Below are positions 42,609-54,500 of a stretch of 64,000 nt of DNA, one piece after another. The notes beneath the pieces are model-generated. The model was not told the DNA's origin. It did not search any database and saw nothing but the letters and a program-made list of their open reading frames with translations. Each line of letters opens with the position of its first letter. The stretch's first letter is position 1. The translations under genes were made by a program, and so were the position numbers. The stretch spans positions 868,001 through 932,000 of the forward strand of contig JBAIAA010000543.1 of assembly GCA_037893245.1 (NCBI GenBank), given 5' to 3'. The DNA comes from Crossaster papposus (taxonomy: Eukaryota > Echinodermata > Asteroidea > Velatida > Solasteridae).

Positions 42609-43964
42609 TCAGCAACCGTAAGCCTTGGAGCTTGCATCTGAAAAATGATGAAGTTTCACCAAAGCATCATCGAATTCACATGGTTTAATACAACGAGGAA
42701 TCTTCAGCAGCTTCATGTCATAACACGACTTCACCCAGGTGCGCCAGGCATTTTCAAGCTGTCGTGGAACAGCTTCATCCCAAGACAATTTGTCAGCTGT
42801 AGCCTTTTGGAACAAAAGTTTACCAGCAAGCACAACATGACCCAACATGCCAAGAGGATCAAATATGGAAGACACAACACTCAGCATTTTTCTTCTGGTT
42901 AAAGGACCATCTTTGTCATGCCCAACTTCGAAGAAGAACTCGTCTGTGGAAATCTTCCATTTTGTACCCAAAGCTCTACTCTCACATAGAGGACCCAATG
43001 CACGAACTTCATCAGCTACATAATCTTGAGATACTTCACTCAACAATTCTTCATCGTTGACGACAAACTTCTTCAAACAGAATCCCCCTTTACTCAAAAC
43101 CTTAGGAGTTTCTCTGATTATGATTTTTGCATCTTCCTTAGACGAGACTGAACTCAGACAATCGTCGACGTAAAATGACTTCTCAACAGTATACTTGATT
43201 AAAGGAGAGACTTCAGGGGCATCGATAATTGTGCGACTGAGTGCATAGGTTGAACTTGAAGCACACCAAACACCACCAAACAAATGGGAAGTCATTCTAT
43301 AATATGCTAGCTGACCATCTACATACCACAGAAACCTAAGTGCATCTCGATCCTTTGGAGGTATTTTTACCTGATTGTACATAGCTTCGATATCTGCCTG
43401 AATAGCTAAACTATGTTGTCTGAAGCGCAACACAATGGGCAACAACTTGTTAATAAGATCAGGACCTTGTAGACAACGCCCATTGAGTGACTTTCCTCTG
43501 AATTTACATGCACAATCAAAGACAACTCTAAGTTTATCTGGCTTCTTCGTAGTAATGACTGCATGATGTGGGAGATACCATATTCTATCACTTGTAGTAA
43601 CCTGACGAGAGGGAACCCTCTCTGCATAACCCTTATCCAATAACTTAGTGATTTCCGCATCATACCTGGGATACAATTTGCCTTCGCCCAATCTTTTATA
43701 CAGAGAATCTAACCTTGACTTGGCCACAATGAAGTTGTTAGGTAACGACTCTGACCTATCTCTCCAGGGTATGGGAAGTTTGTAGTGCCCATCTATCTTC
43801 AGACATTCTTGGTCCCACAGCTCTATCACCGCCTTATCTTCTTGCGACCATGCAGAAGACTCCAAGCCATCATTCTCAATCCTCCACAGCTTAGATACAT
43901 CATCAATGGGTTGACAAGACACAAAATTTGAAACTACCTTATGACTGACTCTGTCGACAGGTGA
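42609..43964 (-). pseudogene. BEL/Pao reverse transcriptase
   Basis: In frame with gag/protease after a TGA at 43965-43967. WYLPHHAVITTKKPDKLRVV and GPDLINKLLPIVLRFRQHSL lead to AIQADIEAMYNQVKIP (first Asp). FYVDDCLSS holds the catalytic Asp pair. The C-terminal part, GMLGHVVLAGKLLFQKA and VKLHHFSDASSKAYG, enters RNase H. It ends at a TGA (42609-42611) inside RNase H; the frame continues beyond. Confidence 0.85.
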
Positions 43965-45500
43965 TCACCTGTTCACACACCATCCAAACAATGTACGAAT
44001 TGCGAAGGGTTGTCCGGGACTGCCACGTCTGACTTCCAATGGTACGAGAGCTTCTGCATTATCCTGACCAATAAGTAAATCAACAATCACATTATCACAT
44101 TCATAAGCAGGCATAGGACCAATGTCATTAAAATGAACATAGAGTGAAACATTTACAGATGTACTTTTTACAGGTATGCTGTCAATAACACAAACATCAT
44201 TCATCTGCAAGGTCTCTCCAGTTTCTGATCCGAGTGACAAATCAACAATTCGAGATTGATGAACACCAGAATTAGTTAAGGTGCTAGGTTGGAATTGTGA
44301 CGGTCTTCCACGCAAACCCAATTTGTCTACCAAACGCCGATAACAAAATGAATTACTTGAACCACTGTCCAATAAGGCAAACACACTGTGTGAATTGTTG
44401 ACAACTACTTGTACAATGGGCATGTGGGTTTCCCTATCAGCAAAGAAATTTGCATTAGAAACATTTGACTGGATTGGAGCAGTATCAGGGCAGTGAATGT
44501 ACATAGTATGTTTTCTGCCACAACCCTGCACACCACAAACTGAACGTTTACCACAATTATCGGTGTTGTGGGAGGCAAGAAGACAATTATGACAAAGTCT
44601 GTGAACAATTACAATATTCAATCTCTCCTTAGGACTCATTTGTTTAAACCTATCGCAATGCCACAAACGATGAGGTTGACTACATAACACGCATGGTGGT
44701 TCAGGTTTAGCGTACGATCTAACGTTCGTGGACAGACCCAACTTTGGATTATACCCGGATTGATGGAACTGAGTTAACATCGAGGAATTATTCGAGGTTC
44801 CCTGATTGGTATTTTTCAATTTATCAAAACGCTTGGGCTGCATGTTACCGTAAACAGGATCATTTACTTCACATGCAATGTCATCCATGAAGCTTACCAA
44901 CTCCTTAAATTCAGGGTATGACTCTTTGGCCTTCTTTGATTTTAACGCATACTTTTTCCACTTCATCTGAACATAATTTGGCAATTTACTCACGATTTCA
45001 AGGATAACCGACTGTGCATTAACCTCATTCAAGGTGTTTAGCTGACTAAGTGTGAGCAAAGATGTTTTCATGTCATCTGCCAACTGCTGGATTTCTTGGG
45101 GAGATCTTAATTGTTTACCAAATTTAAGTGCCTTCACATGACGTTCAGTAACAAGATATCTATTACCAAAACGACTCTCTAAAATTGAGCGTGCCTGGGC
45201 ATAACCACTAGATCCCCCAATCAACTGACAACCTATAATAGCTTCCTTAGCAGGACCAGATGTATACTGAATGAGCCTAGCTAATTTGAGGTCATTGTCT
45301 TCACACACCTTATCGACATTGACTTCAAATGATCTTAGGAATTGATAAAAATACAATGGATTTCCATCAAATACCTGTAACTCAACCTTCGGTAAATTTA
45401 GTAAACCCAGAAATTCGCTATAAGTACTAGATGTATGTGTACTTGAAGCCCCAACTTCGGCCTTAATATCTTTGGAAATACCAACACTCTTAATTGGACA
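43965..45500 (-). pseudogene. BEL/Pao gag and protease
   Basis: The frame is open from near the LTR edge but no ATG start is visible. The family's usual N-terminal stretch and leader appear to be missing. Capsid-like: FYQFLRSFEVNVDKVCEDND and GGSSGYAQARSILESRFGN. Cys/His clusters: CVLCSQPHRLWHCDRF and LCHNCLLASHNTDNCG. Protease: FALLDSGSSNSFCYRRL. It ends LFGWCVNR-stop at 43965. Confidence 0.8.
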
Positions 45501-46035
45501 CTGGCAAATATAATATCTCCATTTTATAAATACAATTCAATTCATCTCAATTTGCAAAGTTCTCACAAATCGTATGCGTGGTTGACATCCGTCAATACAC
45601 ACACTGGGTGTTCCACAGGTCTTCCAATACTACAGACAGTTTACCGGGGTATACAGGGGGTATTCTGGGTTATCAGCGGCATTCTGATGCTGTAAATTAC
45701 AAGCACGAGTTAACAGATAATTAATTACCGTAAGCCCATATCGTAACTGGTAAAGGTGGTAAAAGTACGCGAGCAAAATACTCGCGTACGAGCACCCCTA
45801 AATACACATACATACACTGATACAATATCATATTAACCAAGATTCACAGATGGGCACAAAGACCCTGATAAATGTATGTCCCAAATTATACAAATATAAA
45901 CCAAACTAAGTAAAGTAGGAAAGAAACTTACAGGCTTCGCAGCTTTCGGCGGCGTGACGAAGACTAATTCACGCGCTGTGAACGTCATTCTTAAACACCC
46001 GATGTTTTCACGCGATGTCGCATTCTGCAATGCTA

Positions 46036-47034
46036 AGGGAATAAATGTGTGTTCGAGAGGTTTTAATCACTCTGTTTAATACCGCTTGGAGTCTGGGTGC
46101 TGATAATTACCCGAGCCGAAGGCGAGGGTAGTTATCAGCTCCCAGACTCCAAGCGGTATTAAACAGAGTGATTAATACCGACCGAACACACATTTATTCC
46201 CATTCATAAATACCTTTTTTGTAAAATTCAGCAAAAAAACACCAAAATCACGGAAATTGTCGCAAGTAAATTTCGGTGTTTCGCCATTCTGTGTGTTTTC
46301 CCCTATCCATGTTCACGGGCCACTGTCAAATGACAGACTAAAATGGCCATTACTGCATTGGCAACCTCGTTTCCAGAGTGTCGAGCTGTACTCTATTTTC
46401 ACATGAACTTTTCAGGCTCGGTCAAGAGGTTTGCATTGCTTTTTTTTCAATGGTTTAAAATTACAATTTATTTAAAAATAGTTTTAAATATAATTATTTT
46501 CTCATCCCAGACTTCCTGATTTCCGAAACCCACCTTTTTTGGGGGGAAAACTATTTATCTTCTTTCCCAAAAGTAAATAACTCTAGAAACTATGACATCA
46601 CAACAAAAATAGCGCCGAGAAAGCAGACGATATTTTTACATCAACTTTTCAGGCTTTGCCAAGAAGATTATATTTATTAATCCATCTTTTATGGATTTAA
46701 ATTACAACTCATTAAAAAAGGGTTTAAACATAATAATTCTCTTTACCCTAAATTTTCCTGAGCTTTATAACCCACCCACTTTTGGGGCAACAATTTAGCT
46801 TCTTTGAATAAAATAAATATTTATCGAAAATGTGACGTCACTCCAAATACGAAATGTTGCGCAACCAGTCGCGCAACGCCGAGATAGGAATAATGTTGTC
46901 CATGTGCGGAGGCCACTTTTGTTGCCAACTGGGTTTAAACACTTCCAGCCATATCTTTATCGTCCGTTTAATACCGGCCACGTGACGGGCTCTCGACCAA
47001 TAGGAATGCCTAAACTGTCCCAGGTATTTATGAA
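46036..47034. mobile_element. 999-bp insertion in the BEL LTR, TA duplication
   Basis: Comparison with the intact LTR defines the insertion exactly, flanked by TA on both sides (46034-46035, 47035-47036). It starts with a long hairpin (46037-46201). After the hairpin, ATTCATAAATACCT at 46202 is the complement of AGGTATTTATGAAT at its right end. A ~240-bp direct duplication lies at about 46395-46830. There is no coding sequence; the family is unassigned. Confidence 0.75.
46037..46201. repeat. Long hairpin with ~76-bp arms
   Basis: The left arm 46037-46112 (GGGAATAAATGTGTGTTC...) pairs with 46126-46201 (...GAACACACATTTATTCCC) with few mismatches. The loop is 13 bases. Confidence 0.85.
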
Positions 47035-47263
47035 TATTGGATAAATAACGCCCCATGACCCGGCGATCCATGTAAATTAAGCGATCATGAATAATAATAT
47101 ATTGGGCGGATAAAGAAACACCTGACTGAAATACTATACAAATTAAACAAAGATGAATGCATTGATCTTCATTATGATGAATATTAAAGCCCATGGCAGA
47201 CATTTTATATAAATTTAAGCAGTCCGATAGACGACAACAAAAAACTTATCGTCGGCGATAACA

Positions 47264-49342
47264 CTAATTGTTCATCTCTCTCTAGCCCGAGCCGTCTGTT
47301 GCCATGCAATGCCATTTTGTGTTCTTAGTTTGCCTCTCCGTTTTCTGCTTTGTCTCTTCTTTTTTGGGGGTATTCCATACACCGTCGTTGTCACCCTTAG
47401 TTACCCATATTTATATACAGTATTACCCAGGTGAAAGCGATAAAACCCAAATAAGACCATTGTTACAATTTAAACCTTTTTTACCACTGACCTTAAATTA
47501 CTTTTGACCTCAACACCTCATCTTTGACACGATCACACATGCCACATTTGATTGAAATCCGGACTCCAAGTTTTCAAAGGAAAAACGGTTTTAAACTTAT
47601 CCGGCCTGTTTTAAAACTTTACCACAAATGGCCTTAGACCTCAGAAGTTGAACTTGAAAACCACTCTCGTACCGTGAGATAACGGTATATATCATCTCCG
47701 ACCGAAACGAGATTGGAAATGAAAAGCGAGGTAATGACAGCCATCAATTATCGGGGTTATATTATATATAACAGCGGTGACCAAACAGCAGTGGCCAAAC
47801 TGTCAATCGATCAAATAATCAAATTAGCCTTGGTCCTCAAAGAAGTTAATTGCCAACAATAATTCTTCTCTTTTATCGAAGATCCATAATAAGGCTAACA
47901 ATTTCGGTACTGACACTAAATATTGTTATAGGCTGCTCACAAGCTACACGGTTCATATCCTATACTGATCCGGGTACCCCGAGACGATCGAGACCCCTTT
48001 TAAAACGTACAATTTTCGCGGATTCCATATACTTGACTTCAATGGAGAACTTCTTTGTAATTGGAACGTGTAAGGTTTGCCCAGAGCGGGCCTGATCCCT
48101 CTTACTATGCAAAATTGGCACTGTCCTGGGACGGACAATGGCGATTACGCATGCTGGCTTTTCCGTGTCTTAGGTCACAATAATATTGTGCGGAATGACC
48201 TGAAACAAACCATGCCCCTTGGCTGTTTCTCCCGGGTTAAACCCCTATAAGCAAGGCTTGAATAATGTTCTGCTTAAATAGCGCTTAAATTGGCTTCCTC
48301 CCAAAAATTTGAAAACGGTTGCATCGCATTATTATGTACAATCATATTTGACACATGGGTTCAATTTTACATATGATTGAAATGCATCTGTCGAAGGAAG
48401 CACTTAGCAAGTGAACACATGCTGACATAACCGGCAGTGTTCTTGGACTATAATAATACTAAAAGCTTCAATTTCAAAACGGTTGGTTTTGGTGTTTTTT
48501 TAACGACGATTGTTTGCGACAAATGGGCTAAAAACACTAGTATCGTCTTATTGTTTAGAGAGACTTTTCAAGTTTCCATCAGCAATTGTTTTATTTTTGT
48601 CTTAAACAGGGACAGAACTATGACTGTTGAGTCTGATTTTATGGTCGGTAAAAATACCATTTCTCCTTACTAAACAAAGTTGTGCAGAATACTGTGCCGG
48701 TTTGGTGACACGATATGTGATTTAGTACCTATCTTCAAAATGTGTTGTTCTTTTTTAGTTACCTAAAACAATTAGGAACACTCAAAATGTCGTCTATTCC
48801 GAAAGCAGGCTCACAGAAATAATGCCGCGCAAAAAGCACATAAATGCCTCATTAAAAGTGTACTGACCTCAAAAGCCAAAACGATCTAACCCCCGACCAA
48901 ACATGCGTTGCTATAGTAAACTCAAAGGCAATTTGCATGTCAAAACCCCTGCTCCATACCAGAGCAAAGGCGCCCGACCAGAACTTGTGACACTCTGACT
49001 ATCGAAAACAAACATCACATGCAAAACGTCCGCATAAAGCAAAGTTATGTAACAACAGGTACGTGTATGCATTACAATTTACGTGAATTATGTCATTTTA
49101 AAACAGACACTTTAAGATTCAATTTTGTTATTTTGTTTTCCCTTCAAAATATCCCGAAACGGTCAGAGTCACCGTGTTGGCACAACACTACTGCCAACAA
49201 GAACATTACTATTCTACGGGGCACTCCTCCGTGCACACAAAACCTCGTAATTTTGTCCGGCTGCGAAGCCGTCAACCCGCTCAAGACTTCGCTGCGTACC
49301 TCATTAATGACTACGCTGCAATCTGACTGGCTATATACAATG
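47264..49342. other. Non-coding DNA between BEL and the satellite
   Basis: I see no domain-bearing frame, repeat or RNA gene in this 2.1 kb. Confidence 0.5.
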
Positions 49343-51547
49343 CGAGAGCACCCACAAACTGTTTTCGGTTGTTTTCACCGTCAGAACACGAAATGAACAT
49401 CCAACCCTCCCAAATGGTCTATAGAGCCCATTGAGCCTAACAAACACTTTTCGGTTGTTTTTACCGTCAGAACACGAAATGAACTACCAACACTCCCAAA
49501 TGACCTATAGAGCCCATTGAGCCTAACAAACATTTTTCAGTTTTGTTCACCGTCGGAACACAAAATGAACTACCAACACTCCCAAATGGTCTATGGAGCC
49601 CATTGAGCCTAACAAACACTTTTCGGTTGTTTACACCGTCAGAACACGAAATGAACTACCAACACTCCCAAATGGTCTATATAGCCCATTGAGCCTAACA
49701 AACTGTTTTCGGTTGTTTTAACCGTCGGAACACGAAATGAACTACCAACACTCCCAAATGGTCTATAGAGCCCATTGAGCCTAACAAAAACTTTTCGGTT
49801 GTTTTCACCGTCAGAACACGAAATGAACGTCCAACCCTCCCAAATGGTCTATAGCGCCCATTGAGCCTAACAAATCGTTTTCACCGTCAGAACACGAAAT
49901 GAACTACCAACACTCCCAGATGGTCTATAGAGCCCATTGAGCCTAACAAACACTTTTCGGTTGTTTTCACCGTCTGAACACGAAATGAACATCCAACCCT
50001 CCCAAATGGTCTATATAGCCCATTGAGCCTAACAAACACTTTTCGCTTGTTTTCACCGTCGGAACACGAAATGAACTACCAACACTCCCAAATGGTCTAT
50101 AGAGCCCATTGAGCCTAATAAACACTTTTCGGTTGTTTTCACCGTCAGAACACGAAATGAACATCCAACCCTCCCAAATGGTCTATAGCGCCGATTGAGC
50201 CTAACAAATCGTTTTCGGTTGTTTTCACCGTCAGAACACGAAATGAACTACCAACACTCCCAAATGGTCTATAGAGCCCATTGAGCCTAACAAACACTTT
50301 TCGGTTGTTTTCACCGTCGGAACACGAAATGAACTACCAACACTCCCAAATGGTCTACAGAGCCCACTGAGCCTAACAAACTGTTTTCGGTTGTTTTCAC
50401 CGTCATAACACGAAATGAACTACCAACACTCCCAAATGGTCTGTAGAGCCCATTGAGCCTAACAAACACTTTTCGGTTGTTTTCACAGTCAGAACACGAA
50501 ATGAACATCCAACCCTCCCAAATGGTCTATAGCGCCCATTGAGACTAAAAAACTGTTTTCGGTTGTTTTCACCGTCAGAACACGAAATGAACTACCAACA
50601 CTCCCAAATGGTCTACAGAGCCCACTGAGCCTAACAAACACTTTTCGGTTGTTTTCACTCTCAGAACACGAAATGAACTACCAACACTCCCAAAAGGTCT
50701 ATAGAGCCCACTGAGCCTAACAAACACTTTTCGGTTGTTTTCACTGTCAGAACACGAAATGAACATCCAACCCTCCCAAATAGTCTATAGCGCCCATTGA
50801 GCCTAACAAACACTTTTCGGTTGTTTTCACCGTCAGATCACAAAATGAACATCCAACCCTCCCAAATGGTCTATAGCGCCCATTGAGCCTAAAAAACTGT
50901 TTTCGGTTGTTTTCACCGTCAGAACACGAAATGAACTACCAACACTCCCAAATGGTCTATAGAGCCCATGGAGCCTAACAAACACTTTTCGCTTGTTTTT
51001 ACCGTCGGAACACGAAATGAACTACCAACACTCCCAAATGGTCTATAGAGCCCATTGAGCCTAACAAACACTTTTCGGTTGTTTTCACCGTCTGAACACG
51101 AAATGAACATTTAACCCTCCCAAATGGTCTATATAGCCCATTGAGCCTAACAAACACTTTTCGCTTGTTTTCACCGTCGGAACACGAAATGAACTACCAA
51201 CACTCCCAAATGGTCTATAGAGCCCATTGAGCCTAACAAACACTTTTCGGTTGTTTTCACCGTCAGAACACGAAATGAACATCCAACTCTCCCAAATGGT
51301 CTATAGCGCCCATTGAGCCTAACAAATCGTTTTCGGTTGTTTTCACCGTCAGAACACGAAATGAACTACCAACACTCCCAAATGGTCTATAGCGCCCATT
51401 GAGCCTAACAAACACTTTTCGGTTGTTTTCACCGTCGGAACACGAAATGAACTACCAACACTCCCAAATGGTCTACAGAGCCCATTGAGCCTAACAAACT
51501 GTTTTCGGTTGTTTTCACCGTCATAACACGAAATGAACTACCAACAC
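49343..51547 (-). repeat. 86-bp satellite, reverse-orientation block (~25 copies)
   Basis: Units contain CACTCCCAAATGGTCTATAG, CCCATTGAGCCTAACAAACA, CTTTTCGGTTGTTTTCACCG and CACGAAATGAACTACC. The spacing is 86 bp. The complement is a diverged sister of the units to the right, differing mainly in the CGGTTGTTTTCACCG part. Short frames inside are repeat shadows. Confidence 0.9.
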
Positions 51548-54500
51548 AGCATTTGGGAGTGTTGTTAGTCAATTTCGTGATCTGAAGGTAAATAGTTCCG
51601 AAAAGTGTTTGTTAGGCTCAGTGCGCGCTATAGAGCATTTGGGAGTGTTGTAAGTCCATTTCGTGATCTGACGGTCAATGTGCCGAAAAGTGTTTGTTAG
51701 GCTCAATGTGCGCTATAGAGCATTTGGGAGTGTTGTTAGTCCATTTCGTGATCTGAAGGTAAATAATGCCGAAAAGTGTTTGTTAGGCTCAATGGGCGCC
51801 ATAGAGCATTGGGGAGTGGTGGAAGTTCATTTCGTGATCTGAAGGTAAAATAGTGCCAAAAAGTGTTTGTTAGGCTCAATGGGCGCTATAGACCATTTGG
51901 GAGTGTTGTAAGTCCATTTCGTGATCTGAAGGTAATTAGTGCCGAAAAGTGTTTGTTAGGCTCAATGAGCGCTATAGACCATTTGGGAGTGTTGTAAGTC
52001 CATTCCGTGATCTGAAGGTAAATAGTGCCGAAAAGTGTTTGTTTGGCTCAATGGGCGCTATAGACCATTTGGAAGTGTTGGAAGTCCATTTCGTGATCTG
52101 AAGTTAAATAGGGCCAAACAGTGTTTGTTAAGCTCAATGTGCGCTATAGACCATTTGGGAGTTTGGAAGTCCATTTCGTGATCTGAAGTTAAATAGTGCC
52201 AAAAAGTGTTTGTTAGGCTCAATGGGCGCTATAGACCATTTGGGAGTGTTGTAAGTCCATTTCGTGATCTGAAGGTAAATAGTGCCGAAAAGTGTTTGTA
52301 AGGCTCAATGGGCGCTATAGAGCATTTGGTAGTGTTGTAAGTCCATTTCGTGATCTGAAGTTAAATAGTGCCAACAAGTGTTTGTTAGGCTCAATGTGCG
52401 GTATAGAGCATTTGGGAGTGTTGTTAGTCAATTTGGTGATCTGAAGGTAAATAGTGCCGAAAAGTGTTTGTTAGGCTCAATGGGCGCTATAGAGCATTTG
52501 GGAGTGTTGTTAGTCAATTTTGTGATCTGAGGGTAAATAGTGCCGATAAGTGTTTGTTTATGCTAAATGGGCGCTATGGAGCATTTGGGAGTGTTGTAAG
52601 TCCATTTCGTGATCTGACGGTCAATGTGCCGAAAAGTGTTTGTTAGGCTCAATGGGCGCTATAGAGCATTTGGGAGTGTTGTTAGTCAATTTTGTGATCT
52701 GAAGATAAATAGTGCCAAAAAGTGTTTCTTAGGCTCAATGAGCGCTATAGACCATTTTGGAGTGTTGTAAGTCCATTTCGTGATCTGAAGGTAAATAGTG
52801 CCAACAAGTGTTTGTTAGGCTCAATGGGCGCTATAGACCATTTGGGAGTGTTGTAAGTCAATTTCGTGATCTGAAGGTAAATAGTGCCGAAAAGTGTTTG
52901 TAAGGCTCAATGGGCGCTATAGAGCATTTGGGAGTGTTGTAAGTCCATTTCGTGATCTGAAGTTAAATAGTGCCAACAAGTGTTTGTTAGGCTCAATGTG
53001 CGCTATAGACCATTTGGGAGTTTGGAAGTCCATTTCGTGATCTGAAGTTAAATAGTGCCAACAAGTGTTTGTAAGGCTCAATGGGCGCTATAGAGCATTT
53101 GGGAGTGTTGTTAGTCAATTTGGTGATCTGAAGGTAAATAGTGCCGAAAAGTGTTTGTTTGGCTCAATGGGCGCTATAGAGCACTTGGGAGTGTTGTTAG
53201 TCAATTTCGTGATCTGAAGGTAAATAGTGCCGAAAAGTGTTTGTTAGGCTCAATGTGCGCTAAAGAGCATTTGGGAGTTTGGAAGTCCATTTCGTGATCT
53301 GAAGGTAAATAGTGCCGAAAAGTGTTTGTAAGGCTCAATGGGAGCTATAGAGCATTTGGGAGTGTTGTTAGTCAATTTCGTGATCTGAAGGTAAATAGTG
53401 CCGAAAAGTGTTTGTTTGGCTCAATGGGCGCTATAGACCATTTGAAAGTGTTGGAAGTCCATTTCGTGATCTGAAGGTAAATAGTGCCAAAAAGTGTTTG
53501 TTAGGCTCAATGTGCGCTATAGACCATTTGGGAGTTTGGAAGTCCATTTCGTGATCTGAAGGTAAATAGTGCCGAAAAGTGTTTGTTTGGCTCAATGGGC
53601 GCTATAGACCATTTGGAAGTGTTGGAAGTCCATTTCGTGATCTGAAGGTAAATAGTGCCGAAAAGTGTTTGTTAGGCTCAATGGGCGCTATAGAGCATTT
53701 GGGAGTGTTGTTAGTCAATTTTGTGATCTGAAGATAAATAGTGCCAAAAAGTGTTTCTTAGGCTCAATGAGCGCTATAGACCATTTTGGAGTGTTGTAAG
53801 TCCATTTCGTGATCTGAAGGTAAATAGTGCCAACAAGTGTTTGTTAGGCTCAATGGGCGCTATAGACCATTTGGGAGTGTTGTAAGTCAATTTCGTGATC
53901 TGAAGGTAAATAGTGCCGAAAAGTGTTTGTAAGGCTCAATGGGCGCTATAGAGCATTTGGGAGTGTTGTAAGTCCATTTCGTGATCTGAAGTTAAATAGT
54001 GCCAACAAGTGTTTGTTAGGCTCAATGTGCGCTATAGACCATTTGGGAGTTTGGAAGTCCATTTCGTGATCTGAAGTTAAATAGTGCCAACAAGTGTTTG
54101 TAAGGCTCAATGGGCGCTATAGAGCATTTGGGAGTGTTGTTAGTCAATTTGGTGATCTGAAGGTAAATAGTGCCGAAAAGTGTTTGTTAGGCTCAATGGG
54201 CGCTATAGAGCATTTGGGAGTGTTGTTGGTAAATTTCGTGATCTGAAGGTAAATAGTGCCGAAAAGTGTTTGTTAGGCTCAATGTGCGCTAAAGAGCATT
54301 TGGGAGTTTGGAAGTCCATTTCGTGATCTGAAGGTAAATAGTGCCGAAAAGTTTTTGTTAGGCTCAATGGGCGCTATAGAGCATTTGGGAGTGTTGTTAG
54401 TCAATTTCGTGATCTGAAGGTAAATAGTGCCGAAAAGTGTTTGTTTGGCTCAATGGGCGCTATAGAGCACTTGGGAGTGTTGTTAGTCAATTTCGTGATC

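Larger units (their letters stand above)
39392..47263 (-). mobile_element. BEL/Pao LTR retrotransposon
   Basis: Minus-strand element with LTRs at 39392-40192 and 45502-47263. LTR ends read TGGCAAAT...GATAACA on the plus strand, i.e. TGTTATCG...TTTGCCA on the coding strand. The coding order is gag, protease, RT, RNase H, integrase, and the sequence is of BEL/Pao type. A polypurine tract (AAGGGGGGAG) precedes the 3' LTR at 40193-40204. I found no matching target duplication. The 5' LTR contains a 999-bp insertion and a 53-bp deletion. The LTRs otherwise differ at only about 1.5% of positions. Confidence 0.85.
45502..47263 (-). repeat. BEL 5' LTR, interrupted
   Basis: Matches the 3' LTR from both ends (45502-46035 and 47037-47263). 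It lacks 53 bp near 45511 and contains the insertion 46036-47034. Confidence 0.8.
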
